Source: Nitrosomonas sp. Nm84 (GTDB lineage Bacteria > Pseudomonadota > Gammaproteobacteria > Burkholderiales > Nitrosomonadaceae). From it: a stretch of DNA of 64,000 nt. Under the pieces are notes generated by a model, which had not been told where the DNA came from, made no database searches, and saw only the letters and a program-made list of their open reading frames with translations. The DNA lies in assembly GCF_003201565.1 (NCBI RefSeq), contig NZ_QJJP01000001.1, forward strand, positions 1 through 64,000, given 5' to 3'. Position 1 is the stretch's first letter. Every line of letters begins with the position of its first letter. Shown here piece by piece: positions 36,853-46,158 of this stretch. The translations under genes and the position numbers were made by a program.

Positions 36853-37230
36853 TTAAAAACGCAATTCAAATTGTCGTTCCAATTCGATCTGTGGCGCAGA
36901 AATTCTATCTTGGCTATCGGGAATCGTCTGTGGATGCTGCTTGTTATGCTCCGCATAATGAAATTCAGCTCCTTTCCAGCGATATCCCTTTGATGATTCA
37001 TCAGCATGCTCGCGCCATTGCCGCGCTTTGGCTTTGGGTTCATTTTTAGATTGAGTACCACGATTAAATTCTGAATCGGATAACTGCTGTTCACGATAAA
37101 ACTCATCTGGAAAGCTGAGCTTTAGTCTTGTTTCTGCCATTGCGATAGAAGCCAGCAATAGCAACATCGTAAGAAATACCCTGCGATCGAACATTGCGAT
37201 AGCGACACGATCGAGTGGAATGATTGCCAT
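36853..37230 (-). CDS. Small exported protein of unknown function
   Basis: A 125-residue protein that begins at ATG 37230, which overlaps the stop of the upstream gene (TAATG). A hydrophobic segment (about 18-33, VFLTMLLLLASIAMA) ending in AMA-E is a likely signal peptide. The mature part (about 90 residues) is hydrophilic, rich in Gln, Glu, Lys and Arg, with GYRWKGAEFHYAEH near 82. I do not recognise a family. It lies between a periplasmic solute-binding protein and an MlaE-type permease, so a periplasmic role in that system is likely. Confidence 0.65.
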   Translation of the reverse strand: MAIIPLDRVAIAMFDRRVFLTMLLLLASIAMAETRLKLSFPDEFYREQQLSDSEFNRGTQSKNEPKAKARQWREHADESSKGYRWKGAEFHYAEHNKQHPQTIPDSQDRISAPQIELERQFELRF

Positions 37231-38030
37231 TATTTCTTTTTCCAATCTAGCGATTCGAACCAGTACTTATGCCTGGATGAGATCCATCTATCTGCATCCC
37301 GAGCGGTAATCCAGGAATTAAGATAGTTCAGAAATTCTTGATTACCTTTATGGATTGCCATTCCAGCTTTGTAACCAAGCAGAGGTTCTTTAAGTGGGGT
37401 ATCCACCTTGTCAGGATATTCGAGCGCCAGATAACGTGGTATCGGTGTCGAATCGAACCACGCATGAATTTCACCATTCAAGATTGCTTTTCTGACATCA
37501 TAGTGCTGCTTAAATGATTTTATAGTGGCTTTCTCAAACATCTTTTTGGCTAGTTGCTCAGGTGCAGTGTTGCTGACTACACCGATCGTAATCTCAGGAT
37601 GATTCAATTCATTCAGTGAGTTAATGTGAGCTGTTTTTGAGAGTGAAGCTGCAACGTCAAACCCAGCAGATGCATATGCGCTGGAAAAATTGACACGCAA
37701 AGCACGTTCCGGGGTTATTGCCATGCCGGATATAATAATATCTATCTGTTTTGCTTCAAGAGCACTGATCAATTGTGACCATTCAAGAGTAACAAATGTA
37801 GGTTGAACACCCATATCTTTTGCAAGCTGTTTAGCCAGTTCAATTTCAAATCCGGTTAAATTATCTGCTTGATCCTTAAAAGCCCAAGGTTCATACAATG
37901 ATACCCCAACACGTAGTTGCTCGGACTTCAATATTTTTTCAAAAGTGTCGGCATGGACGTGGTTGGCGAGAATCAGAAAGGTAGTCAGAAAAAACAAATA
38001 CTTTAGTCGATTTATAGATTTAAATGTCAT
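37230..38030 (-). CDS. Amino-acid-type (family 3) periplasmic solute-binding protein
   Basis: A 266-residue protein. The ATG at 38030 (MTFKSINRLKYLFFLTTFL) gives a standard signal peptide ending HVHA before DTFEKIL. The mature part is an SBP-bac-3 domain: LRVGVSLYEPWAFKDQADNLTGFEIELAKQLAKDMGV (about 37-75), IDIIISGMAITPERALRVNFS (near 96), and the hinge AYASAGFDV. Such proteins deliver amino acids or serve sensor domains. No amino-acid permease follows; the next genes are a small exported protein and an Mla-type operon. Its ligand is unknown. Confidence 0.87.
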   Translation of the reverse strand: MTFKSINRLKYLFFLTTFLILANHVHADTFEKILKSEQLRVGVSLYEPWAFKDQADNLTGFEIELAKQLAKDMGVQPTFVTLEWSQLISALEAKQIDIIISGMAITPERALRVNFSSAYASAGFDVAASLSKTAHINSLNELNHPEITIGVVSNTAPEQLAKKMFEKATIKSFKQHYDVRKAILNGEIHAWFDSTPIPRYLALEYPDKVDTPLKEPLLGYKAGMAIHKGNQEFLNYLNSWITARDADRWISSRHKYWFESLDWKKK

Positions 38031-38247
38031 TTGGTAATCTAGTAGTTTATAAGGTTCATCAAACATAAGCGCTAAACAAGAATTCGTCAAACTTAGATGA
38101 CATTTAACGAGTTCTGTGAATTTAAAAAATACTTTCTTATTTTATGATGTTATTCGTGGAATCCAATGAGCCCGAGTTCAATTTCCCGTTCTCTGAGACG
38201 GGGTTTCAACTCTAAAATAAAAATTAACCTGATCAATGGAAGCGGGT

Positions 38248-38627
38248 CTATTTCTTATTGGGTAACGCAAAGGTAACAATGTAATCACCTCAGTCATTCG
38301 GATTGTAGCAAGCGCACTTGCTGTCGTAATAGCGAATTGACGTCCTGTACGTTCGTCAATATAACTCATCGGCGTTGCTTGCGCACCGGAAAGTAGTCTC
38401 CCTTGCCAAAGGACTTCACCCGTTTCTACATCATACGCACGAAGATAATAATCCTGGGTGCCTCCGTGAAGAACGATACCGCCTTTCGTGGTTATTGTCC
38501 TACAAGACTTAGCATACCGACAAAAAACCCCAATTGTGGCTGAATGATACCAATAGAATAGTCTATTGCAGTGCCTGCGAGCTGTTGCCAGATCAGCTGA
38601 CGACTCGCCAAATTGTACTGCTAGCAT
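38248..38627 (-). pseudogene. C-terminal relic of a PQQ-dependent dehydrogenase
   Basis: The minus strand reads GGIVLHGGTQDYYLRAYDVETGEVLWQGRL, followed by SGAQATPMSYIDERTGRQF, the last blade of a quinoprotein dehydrogenase propeller. After that a frameshift is needed: the correct end, NPND, a TGA stop in place of Arg, GDYIVTFALPNKK, runs in another frame to a TAG at 38248. The upstream part of the gene is absent. Membrane-bound glucose-type quinoproteins are the likely source. It is not functional. Confidence 0.75.
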
Positions 38628-39010
38628 CGTATTGAATCATAACCACGTCGAATTATCTCAGTTTTTCCGAAAGCTTTCTAATTTGAAGACCTTATCAGTC
38701 TAGCTCCCATTATTAGCGATAATATGTCATTTTAAGTTCAACTGGTCTAACAATCGCCGATTATTGAATCGATTCACTCATTCTGAGGTGATGACTATAA
38801 AGGATGGTTTGGTTTTTTGGTGAGAATTGATGGACGATCTAGTGATCAGTTTTTTTAACCATGCCACAAGCAATCAATATAAATAAGTGCTTGTAATGAA
38901 TGACGGAACATCGCACAGAGTGATCTTCTATTGATCATCATATTTTCAATGTGATAATGCTTAAAAACTGTCAGAATTCTTTGGCAAAGAGGAAATGACA
39001 TAAATTTTAT
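38628..39010. other. Gene-free stretch before the GAF-GGDEF-EAL gene
   Basis: 383 bp with no open frame of interest. Decayed remains of the quinoprotein gene may extend here, but I cannot trace them. No terminator is evident for the minus-strand c-di-GMP gene. Confidence 0.4.
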
Positions 39011-41194
39011 CTAAAGTGATTGTGCCAAATGTTCTTGGTAGATAGCTTCTGCAGATGAAGGCTTTCCAAAATAATAACCTTGCGCATAATCGCATTTATA
39101 TCGAGACAAAATATTTAATTGGTCCGCATCTTCAACACCTTCAGCAATAACTTTGTAGCCTATGCCATGCGCCATAGTGATAATAGATCTAACCAGATGT
39201 TGACTCTGCGTATCAGTTGTTATGCTTTTAATGAAACTACGATCGATCTTAATCATATTGAACGGATATCGGTTTAAATAGCTTAAAGACGAATAACCTG
39301 TACCAAAGTCATCCATGGTTATCATTATGTTGCATTCTCTGAGGCTAGTCAGTGTATCAAACACATATGAGTTCTTGCTCATTAGCAGTCCCTCGGTAAT
39401 TTCAACATCCAGGCTATTAGCGCTGAGTTTATGCTTTGCCAATGCATTTTGTATCGTAGCAAACAACAATGGATCATAGAATTGGCGCGGCGAAAAATTA
39501 ACTGCCATTTTTAATGATTGATCCTGTGTTTTTTGCCAGATTGAAAGTTGCATCAGCGCTTGATCCAAAACAAATTGACCAATCTGAATTATTAGATCGG
39601 TTTGTTCTGCCAGAGGAATAAATTCATCTGGCGAAACTTCACCCAGTTCCGAATTATGCCAGCGTATCAATGCTTCAAATCCAATTATTTTCCTTGAAAC
39701 AATATCAACTTGAGGTTGATAAAATACTTTAAATTCACCCAGCCCCAAAGCCTTGTTGAGCTGTTCTTCAAGCTTGAGTCGATACTCGGCAATTTGATTC
39801 ATCGATTTTGTATGAAATGTATAAGTATTCCTGCCATTTTTTTTGGAATAATACATCGCGGTATCTGCGCTTCTAATTAAAAGTGACGGCGTGTCACCAT
39901 CATCAGGATAAACAGCAACTCCCATACTTGCAGATATCGGAAAATTCCGATTCCTGATTTGACAGCTTTTACTAAATAAGTCTTTAATTCTGCCCATTAA
40001 TTGTTGAATAGATGCAATGTCGTCCAAATTTTCCATCAAAATGATAAATTCATCGCCACCAAACCGGCCCAACATATCGTTTGTACGGAGGATGGCATTG
40101 ATTCGACCTGCAATATTAACAATCAATTCATCGCCGCTTTCGTGTCCCATGCTATCGTTGATTTTTTTAAAATCATCGAGATCGAGGAAAATAACAGCAA
40201 CTCTTTGTCCACTTTTTTTGGCAACTTCGATTAGCTGATTTAACCGATGAATAATCAGCCTACGGTTCGGTAAGCCTGTCAATTGATCAAACAATGCGAG
40301 CTGGCGCAGCTTATCTTCGTGTGTTTTTTGTTTGGTGATATTTTCTCGAATCAACAAGTAATTATTGGGATTTCCAGACTTATCCAAAATACTGGAAATT
40401 TGTACATGTTCCCAATGTTGACGATTATTCTTATCCAGCGTTTGAATTTCTCCTGTCCAATAATTGTTGATCAGTAATCCACGCCGGATATCTTCTTCAG
40501 TTAAATTGGACATTTGATTTCTTAATAAATTATTCAATGCCTTGTCAGATGATTCATTATTGAAATGCGCTGATAGTTTTTCATAACCTTGGTTAGCATA
40601 GATAATGTCCAGCTTTGTATCCGTAATGGCAATAGCATTAGGACTTTGCTGTAGAGCTTGTAGCATGATGTTGAATTTCTCATTGGCTATACTCGCTTCT
40701 TTCGCGTAATAGTGCTTTTGATAAGTAGCTTCCAATCCATAAAGCACACTTTGTTGGAAACGCTTCAATATTTTCATGTATTGCAGGCAATAGGCATTTT
40801 CTTTATTGTCGAGTATGCAAATAGTCCCGAAAATTTCTCCATAAGGCCAGGTAAGTGGCAAGCCATAATACGAAATCATGCCTAAAGCAATGTCAGGATT
40901 TTTATTCCATTTTGGATCTTTGAGTGCATTGGGAACTAGCAACTCATTTCGTGTACTCATTACAGTTTCACAGTAGAGACCAATATTCAAAGGCGATTTT
41001 TCACCTTGTCGATAAACATTATCTTTATTACTGCTTGTAGCAAATACTTCGAGATCTTCTGCGTGTACCCGCATGACGAGTGCGGCGGGTATCGAAAAAA
41101 TTTCCGCCATGAGATTTACCGTTTCCTGCCACGAATTAAACATCAATTCAGAAACTTCCAGGTTATCTAAAACAGAATATTTAGATGTTGACAT
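39011..41194 (-). CDS. Cytoplasmic GAF-PAS-GGDEF-EAL protein
   Basis: A 727-residue c-di-GMP enzyme without membrane segments. The GAF domain (about 15-165) is followed by a PAS domain (about 180-285), a GGDEF domain (about 300-460) with intact RFGGDEF near 380, and an EAL domain (about 475-725) with EALIRW near 507, ITEGLL, DDFGTG and IKIDRSF. All key motifs of both enzymes are present, so it may be bifunctional or regulated by the GAF ligand. The gene is monocistronic. Confidence 0.94.
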   Translation of the reverse strand: MSTSKYSVLDNLEVSELMFNSWQETVNLMAEIFSIPAALVMRVHAEDLEVFATSSNKDNVYRQGEKSPLNIGLYCETVMSTRNELLVPNALKDPKWNKNPDIALGMISYYGLPLTWPYGEIFGTICILDNKENAYCLQYMKILKRFQQSVLYGLEATYQKHYYAKEASIANEKFNIMLQALQQSPNAIAITDTKLDIIYANQGYEKLSAHFNNESSDKALNNLLRNQMSNLTEEDIRRGLLINNYWTGEIQTLDKNNRQHWEHVQISSILDKSGNPNNYLLIRENITKQKTHEDKLRQLALFDQLTGLPNRRLIIHRLNQLIEVAKKSGQRVAVIFLDLDDFKKINDSMGHESGDELIVNIAGRINAILRTNDMLGRFGGDEFIILMENLDDIASIQQLMGRIKDLFSKSCQIRNRNFPISASMGVAVYPDDGDTPSLLIRSADTAMYYSKKNGRNTYTFHTKSMNQIAEYRLKLEEQLNKALGLGEFKVFYQPQVDIVSRKIIGFEALIRWHNSELGEVSPDEFIPLAEQTDLIIQIGQFVLDQALMQLSIWQKTQDQSLKMAVNFSPRQFYDPLLFATIQNALAKHKLSANSLDVEITEGLLMSKNSYVFDTLTSLRECNIMITMDDFGTGYSSLSYLNRYPFNMIKIDRSFIKSITTDTQSQHLVRSIITMAHGIGYKVIAEGVEDADQLNILSRYKCDYAQGYYFGKPSSAEAIYQEHLAQSL

Positions 41195-41672
41195 AGAGAT
41201 TTCCTAGCATAAGTATAGTGATTCAAATTTGATGGAATTGTATGCGTTGATGGAACTGATAATGTTGCCATTGATCAAGGTATTATGAGAGAAGAACAAA
41301 TGTGCATACGATATACGGCAATTATTCTTTGAAATAAATAGTTGCAGTGATTACGGAATAAGGATGCAACGTTCGGCATGAAATGTATTTGCTGAATATT
41401 CGCAGCAATATGCTTTATTGATGGGGAGTAACAACGAGATCCCAAAAGCGTCTGTCATAAAGATGATGAACGTGTCGATTTGAATTTCTGATGATTGTTA
41501 TGAGTATTACTCGCCATGATACTGATCGGTTAAGATGAAATCCACCGCAGTGAATTAGGGCAATCAATAATAAGTTACGGTATTATATTAATCGCAGAAT
41601 TGATTAGCAAATAGTCAATTCAAGTTTAGCTTAAACTTTTAAGTATCAATACATCAAAAACTGGCGAAAGAA
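41195..41672. other. Long intergenic region upstream of two divergent genes
   Basis: 478 bp between the GAF-GGDEF-EAL gene (minus) and the ferritin-like gene (plus). No frame with coding character and no RNA is seen. It should hold both promoters; AT-rich segments are too many to choose between them. Confidence 0.4.
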
Positions 41673-41954
41673 ATGGCAAACGAAGGTTACCACGAACCGA
41701 TAAATGAACTGACTGACGAAACCAGAGATATGCATAGAGCAATTACTTCGTTGATGGAGGAATTGGAAGCGGTAGATTGGTATAACCAGCGAGTTGATGC
41801 ATGCAAGGATAGACAATTGAAAGCAATTCTAGCGCATAATCGAGATGAAGAAAAAGAACATGCTGCAATGGTGCTTGAATGGATCAGACGAAAAGATCCT
41901 TCTTTTGATAAAAAAATAAAGGACTATTTATTTACCGATAATTTGCAGCATTAG
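41673..41954 (+). CDS. EncFtn-type ferritin-like protein
   Basis: A 93-residue two-helix protein of the encapsulated-ferritin family. The first helix carries EELEAVDWYNQRVDA (Glu30, Glu32, Trp36), the second HNRDEEKEHAAMVLEWI (Glu59, Glu60, Glu62, His63). These match the ferroxidase-centre residues of Rhodospirillum EncFtn, which forms a ring-shaped decamer and oxidises iron(II). The protein ends at LFTDNLQH; the C-terminal peptide that targets EncFtn into an encapsulin shell is absent. No encapsulin gene follows. A weak ribosome binding site (GAAAGAA) precedes the ATG. Confidence 0.9.
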   Translation: MANEGYHEPINELTDETRDMHRAITSLMEELEAVDWYNQRVDACKDRQLKAILAHNRDEEKEHAAMVLEWIRRKDPSFDKKIKDYLFTDNLQH

Positions 41955-41977
41955 CTCGCAAGTTCCGTCGTTTTCAC

Positions 41978-42571
41978 ATGTCTATCAAGGAAGATATACT
42001 CGAACAACTCGTGGCGGAGTACTTACTTCACGAGGGCTATTTCGTGCAGCACAACCTGAAGTTTCGACCTGATGAAGCACATCCCGATTTTGTGCGACAA
42101 TTAGATTCGAACCACAGTGACATCGATGTTGTTGGCATTCATCCGCACCGGCAAGGAGAGGATCGCGTTGTTGCGGTAAGCTGTAAAAGTTGGCAAAGCG
42201 GCTTCAATCCTAAGACCGAGATCGAAGCGATCGAACAAAATAAGAAAATTTCTGGCCGAGAACGATGGAAGCCATTCCGTGAACTTGTTAACCCCAAATG
42301 GTCCGAAGCGTTTCTTCAGCGAATGGAAGACGCAACCGGAACCCGGCGCTTTACTTATATCACTGCGGTAACGCGGATCAATGGCGAGAAATTGCTGTGG
42401 GAAGAAAATCCAGCCTTTCGTCGCGCATAAAACGGGAATCCAATAAAGATCCTCGATATGTGCAGTCTATTGACATCGGTATTGCCGAAGTTAACCACTA
42501 CACCAGCCAATACAAATATTGGTCGTATCCTGCAGCTCATCAAAGCTGCCGGCATTGATATCAAGGTATAA
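41978..42571 (+). pseudogene. PD-(D/E)XK-like protein gene interrupted by an in-frame stop
   Basis: The first 150 codons (to a TAA at 42428-42430) encode a protein with SDIDVVGIHPH (Asp48, Asp50) followed by VVAVSCKSW (Lys70), which resembles a PD-(D/E)XK nuclease core with Ser in place of Glu. The same frame continues without a shift for another 46 codons (NGNPIKILDMCSLLTSVLPK and on to LIKAAGIDIKV) to a TAA at 42571. The continuation looks like a normal protein end, so the gene probably had a sense codon such as CAA at position 151. Either a recent pseudogene or a truncated protein. The family is uncertain. Confidence 0.6.
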
Positions 42572-42585
42572 GAGAGAAGGGAAAA

Positions 42586-42921
42586 ATGTTCAATAGTCTG
42601 GAACAGCTATTGTTTTCGATCATTGGAGTTGCCATTCTGTTTTATTTTGATAATTATCCTCAGCTTGCGATATAGAAAAAACTGCAAAAGCAATGGGTCT
42701 TTGAAACATATGCAGAAACGATGGCCCTCTGTTTTCCCAAGGATATTTTAGATCGCAAAGCTTTTTTATATGGCACATAACAGGATTCTTCGACCACAAT
42801 GACCGGAATGGTGGTCAAAAATAAGAAAGATGTAGAAGTTATTTATATATGTAAAATCTATTCCATTAGATCAGAGCGAGAATCATCCAAAAGAAAACAA
42901 TGCAGCAATTTTAGTTTTTAG
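42586..42921 (+). pseudogene. Probable small gene with two in-frame stops
   Basis: A clear ribosome binding site (GAGAGAAGGG) precedes an ATG at 42586. The frame reads MFNSLEQLLFSIIGVAILFY and on to PQLAI, TAG (42673), KKLQKQWVFETYAETMALCF to FLYGT, TAA (42778), then QDSSTTMTGMVVKNKKDVEV and on to a TAG at 42921. The coding character is fair across all 112 codons, so this may be a decayed membrane-protein gene that followed the interrupted gene above by 14 bp. Alternatively only the first 29-residue peptide is real. Confidence 0.35.
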
Positions 42922-43068
42922 TGTTAAATTATATGGATTCTTTGTTTGTTCTATCAATAACAGATATGTGCGTACATATCCAATTATGATTCTTTGGTTA
43001 ATTGCTCTTTTTACTTATTCGAGGGGTGGTCTTAGTTTTGACACTAAAAATTCTCCGAGGAAATCAAA

Positions 43069-46035
43069 ATGAAGATAGCGACAACTGCTGCTATTGCACT
43101 GGCTATCCCTGCGATTATTTCCGGTCTTCTGGTACTGAATATTGGGAAATTATCATCAATCAATAAACAACTGACCCTTACTAAGGGAAACAATATTAAA
43201 TCAATTCATCTGGCTAATGAATTACGGCAGAGCTCTGATGACCTTACTCGCATGGTTCGCACTTATGTGGTAACCGGTAATACTGCTTATCGAAACTATT
43301 TTTATAAAATATTGGCAATTCGGGATGGAACGGCTCCCCGACTAGCAGATTACGGCAGCATATATTGGGATTTGATAATCCCAAATGAACGCGAACCACG
43401 AGAGGAGGGATTACCACAGATTTCCTTAATGGAACAAATGACGCAAGCAGGGTTTAGTCAAGAAGAATTTAACTTGCTTGCAGTGGCACGATCACGTTCA
43501 GATGCGCTGGTCAAGCTTGAATCCGATGCAATGGATCTGGTGATACGCGCGGCATCCTTATCTCCTGACGACGAACGTAAACGCATATGGTTAGAAAAAG
43601 CCAGAGATCTGGTGCACGGTTTGGAGTATCACCATGCAAAGGCAGATATTATGACACCTATAGATAGTTTCTTCAAAGAGGTAAGAGCTCGTACCAATCG
43701 AGAAATCTCATCCTTAGAATACCAGCAAAAGGAATTGATATTTCATACTTGGGTAGAACTGATTGCCATTATCCTCGGATTGATAGCGGCCTTATTTCTG
43801 ATGCACCGACAGATTCTCAGGCCAATTCAGGATCTGGTCAAAGGTACTTCACAGATTTCCGTTGGAAATTACCGCGTCACAATTGACACAGAAAGTAACA
43901 ATGAAATCGGTCAATTAATACATGAATTCAATAAGATGACCCATGCGATTTGGCTAGATATTGTACAAAAGGAGAAAACACGGCAATTTGCTGAAACGAA
44001 AGCTTCAATAACGATCGGTATGTATTCTCAAGGATATCTGGAAACGGAATCGAATGGAACAATAGTATTTGTTAATGATGTCTATACTCGAACCAGCGGA
44101 TATCAAGGATGGGAATTGATTGGAAAGAATATCAGTAAACTGGATGCGAATCAGTCAACTGATGAAATCACAGCTTATTTTTCCCAGCTGGCACAAAAAG
44201 GGCATGCACAGATGCGTACACAACATGTAAAAGCTGATGGAACTATTTGGCCTGTAAATGTCACAAGCCGACTATTCCCCGATGGAAGTGGTATGAGCTT
44301 CTCTTTTATTGAAGATTTGAGTGAAATATTGGAACGTGAAAAGAATGCCGAGTTAGCTGCTCAAGTACTTAATACCATGAACCAAGCAGTAATTGTGTGT
44401 GATGCGAATTTTTGTATTTGCTCAATGAACCCATCTGCAGAAAAAATAACCGGGTATCGTTTGGAGAGTATCAAAGGTAAGAATGCAAAACTACTCTATT
44501 CTGAGAAATTTATTGAAAAACAGAATCTCCCCGACGGAATGTGGACGTTGCTTATGCGTAAAGGACAATGGAAAGGTGAAGCGTGGCAAGTTCGAAGTAA
44601 TAGGAAAGTATTCCCTACCTGGTCAACGATTAGCGTTGTGTTGGATAATAATAATGATATCGATCGGTATGTCTGCGTATTTTCGGATATATCAGACCTA
44701 AAAAAAACAGAAGCGATGATCTGGAAGCAAGCGAATTTTGATGTATTGACGGGATTATTGAGTCGAGCTGGTTTCGAAATGCGCTTTGAACAAGAATTGA
44801 ATCATCATCACCGCGCTCATAAATCGTTTGCAATCGTCTATTTAGATCTAGATGGGTTTAAAGATGTAAACGATAGTCTTGGTCACGGCTCTGGTGATAA
44901 GGTGCTGATAGAAGTAGCGAAACGTATCAAACAGTGCATACGAAAACCCGATCTGGCTGCGCGCTCTGGAGGCGATGAATTTACTCTGTTATTGACAAAT
45001 ATTGATTCACCGGAACAGATTGGCCCGCTGACCAGTAGGATTATCGCGTTGATTAATAACGTCATTATCATTCCTCCCAATGAAGTACGAGTAGGGGCAA
45101 GTATCGGTATTGCCCTGTATCCAGATGACGGAGATACATTGGAGGAGCTGTCCAAGCATGCCGATTTGGCAATGTACCATGCAAAAAACTTGGGTAAAAA
45201 TCAAGTGCAGTTCTTTCAGCGAAACATGACAATTCGGGCAAATAATCGGCTAAAAATGATCAATGAACTACATCATGCCGTAAAAGACATGAGCTTTGAA
45301 GTTTTTTATCAGCCTAAGATTCGCTTCTCCGATCAGCATTTTATTGGTGTAGAAGCTCTGATACGCTGGCGCGTAGACAATGAAACATTGATTGGTGCCG
45401 ATGAGTTTATTCCTTACGCAGAAGAAACTAACCTGATTATTCCGATCGGTGCATGGACCATAAGAGAAGCTTGTCGACAAGTTTCTAAATGGAATCAATA
45501 TCATAAAATACAGCTATGTGCTGCAGTTAATTTATCTGCCCGGCAGTTTCGTACACCGAATTTAGCAAATGAAATACTTAATATTCTTAACGAGCAGAAC
45601 TTCCCACCTCATTTACTCGAGATTGAAATTACTGAAAGTACTTTGATTGATGATTTTGAAAAAGCGATTAATACTTTGAATCAGCTTAATGAGATAGGCG
45701 TTAAAGTAGCAATTGATGATTTTGGCAAGGGATATTCGTCATTGTGGCAGTTGCAACGTTTTCCAATCAACACGCTTAAAATCGATCAATGTTTTGTGAA
45801 TGATTTAATCAACGATATCAAGGCTGAATCTATCATCCGCACAATAATAAATTTGGGTAAAAACCTGAATTTATCCGTGGTCGGAGAAGGCGTTGAAGTA
45901 GATGAACAGGTACGTAAGCTCACAGAATTCGGCTGCGATATCGGACAAGGTTATTATTTCTCTCCTCCGGTTTCGGCAGCGGTTATCGATGAGAAACTGT
46001 CAAAGCGGGGAATACTCGCTTTCAGCAAAAACTAA
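43069..46035 (+). CDS. Membrane sensor with HAMP, two PAS, GGDEF and EAL domains
   Basis: A 988-residue c-di-GMP enzyme. A first helix (about 5-24), a periplasmic four-helix-type sensor region (about 25-220), a second helix (about 224-245) and a HAMP domain (about 246-300) come first. Two PAS domains follow (about 315-420 and 435-555). The GGDEF domain has an intact SGGDEF near 634. The EAL domain has EALIRW near 761, ITESTL, DDFGKG and LKIDQCF. A ribosome binding site (CGAGGAAA) is present. It is monocistronic and probably makes or degrades c-di-GMP in response to an external signal. Confidence 0.94.
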   Translation: MKIATTAAIALAIPAIISGLLVLNIGKLSSINKQLTLTKGNNIKSIHLANELRQSSDDLTRMVRTYVVTGNTAYRNYFYKILAIRDGTAPRLADYGSIYWDLIIPNEREPREEGLPQISLMEQMTQAGFSQEEFNLLAVARSRSDALVKLESDAMDLVIRAASLSPDDERKRIWLEKARDLVHGLEYHHAKADIMTPIDSFFKEVRARTNREISSLEYQQKELIFHTWVELIAIILGLIAALFLMHRQILRPIQDLVKGTSQISVGNYRVTIDTESNNEIGQLIHEFNKMTHAIWLDIVQKEKTRQFAETKASITIGMYSQGYLETESNGTIVFVNDVYTRTSGYQGWELIGKNISKLDANQSTDEITAYFSQLAQKGHAQMRTQHVKADGTIWPVNVTSRLFPDGSGMSFSFIEDLSEILEREKNAELAAQVLNTMNQAVIVCDANFCICSMNPSAEKITGYRLESIKGKNAKLLYSEKFIEKQNLPDGMWTLLMRKGQWKGEAWQVRSNRKVFPTWSTISVVLDNNNDIDRYVCVFSDISDLKKTEAMIWKQANFDVLTGLLSRAGFEMRFEQELNHHHRAHKSFAIVYLDLDGFKDVNDSLGHGSGDKVLIEVAKRIKQCIRKPDLAARSGGDEFTLLLTNIDSPEQIGPLTSRIIALINNVIIIPPNEVRVGASIGIALYPDDGDTLEELSKHADLAMYHAKNLGKNQVQFFQRNMTIRANNRLKMINELHHAVKDMSFEVFYQPKIRFSDQHFIGVEALIRWRVDNETLIGADEFIPYAEETNLIIPIGAWTIREACRQVSKWNQYHKIQLCAAVNLSARQFRTPNLANEILNILNEQNFPPHLLEIEITESTLIDDFEKAINTLNQLNEIGVKVAIDDFGKGYSSLWQLQRFPINTLKIDQCFVNDLINDIKAESIIRTIINLGKNLNLSVVGEGVEVDEQVRKLTEFGCDIGQGYYFSPPVSAAVIDEKLSKRGILAFSKN

Positions 46036-46158
46036 ATTGTATCGGTTCATCGTCGCACCAATACTCGCCTTCTCTACAGCATCTCGCATCCCAGCAGTCT
46101 ATGCCTAACCAGATCCCGCGGCAAAAACACGGAGAATCACAAGTTCACAAGGTCAGAT

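Noticed and set aside
36840-37106. 88-codon minus-strand frame alternative to the small exported protein
   Set aside because: It overlaps 36853-37230 in another frame and lacks the signal peptide and coupled start that support the chosen frame.
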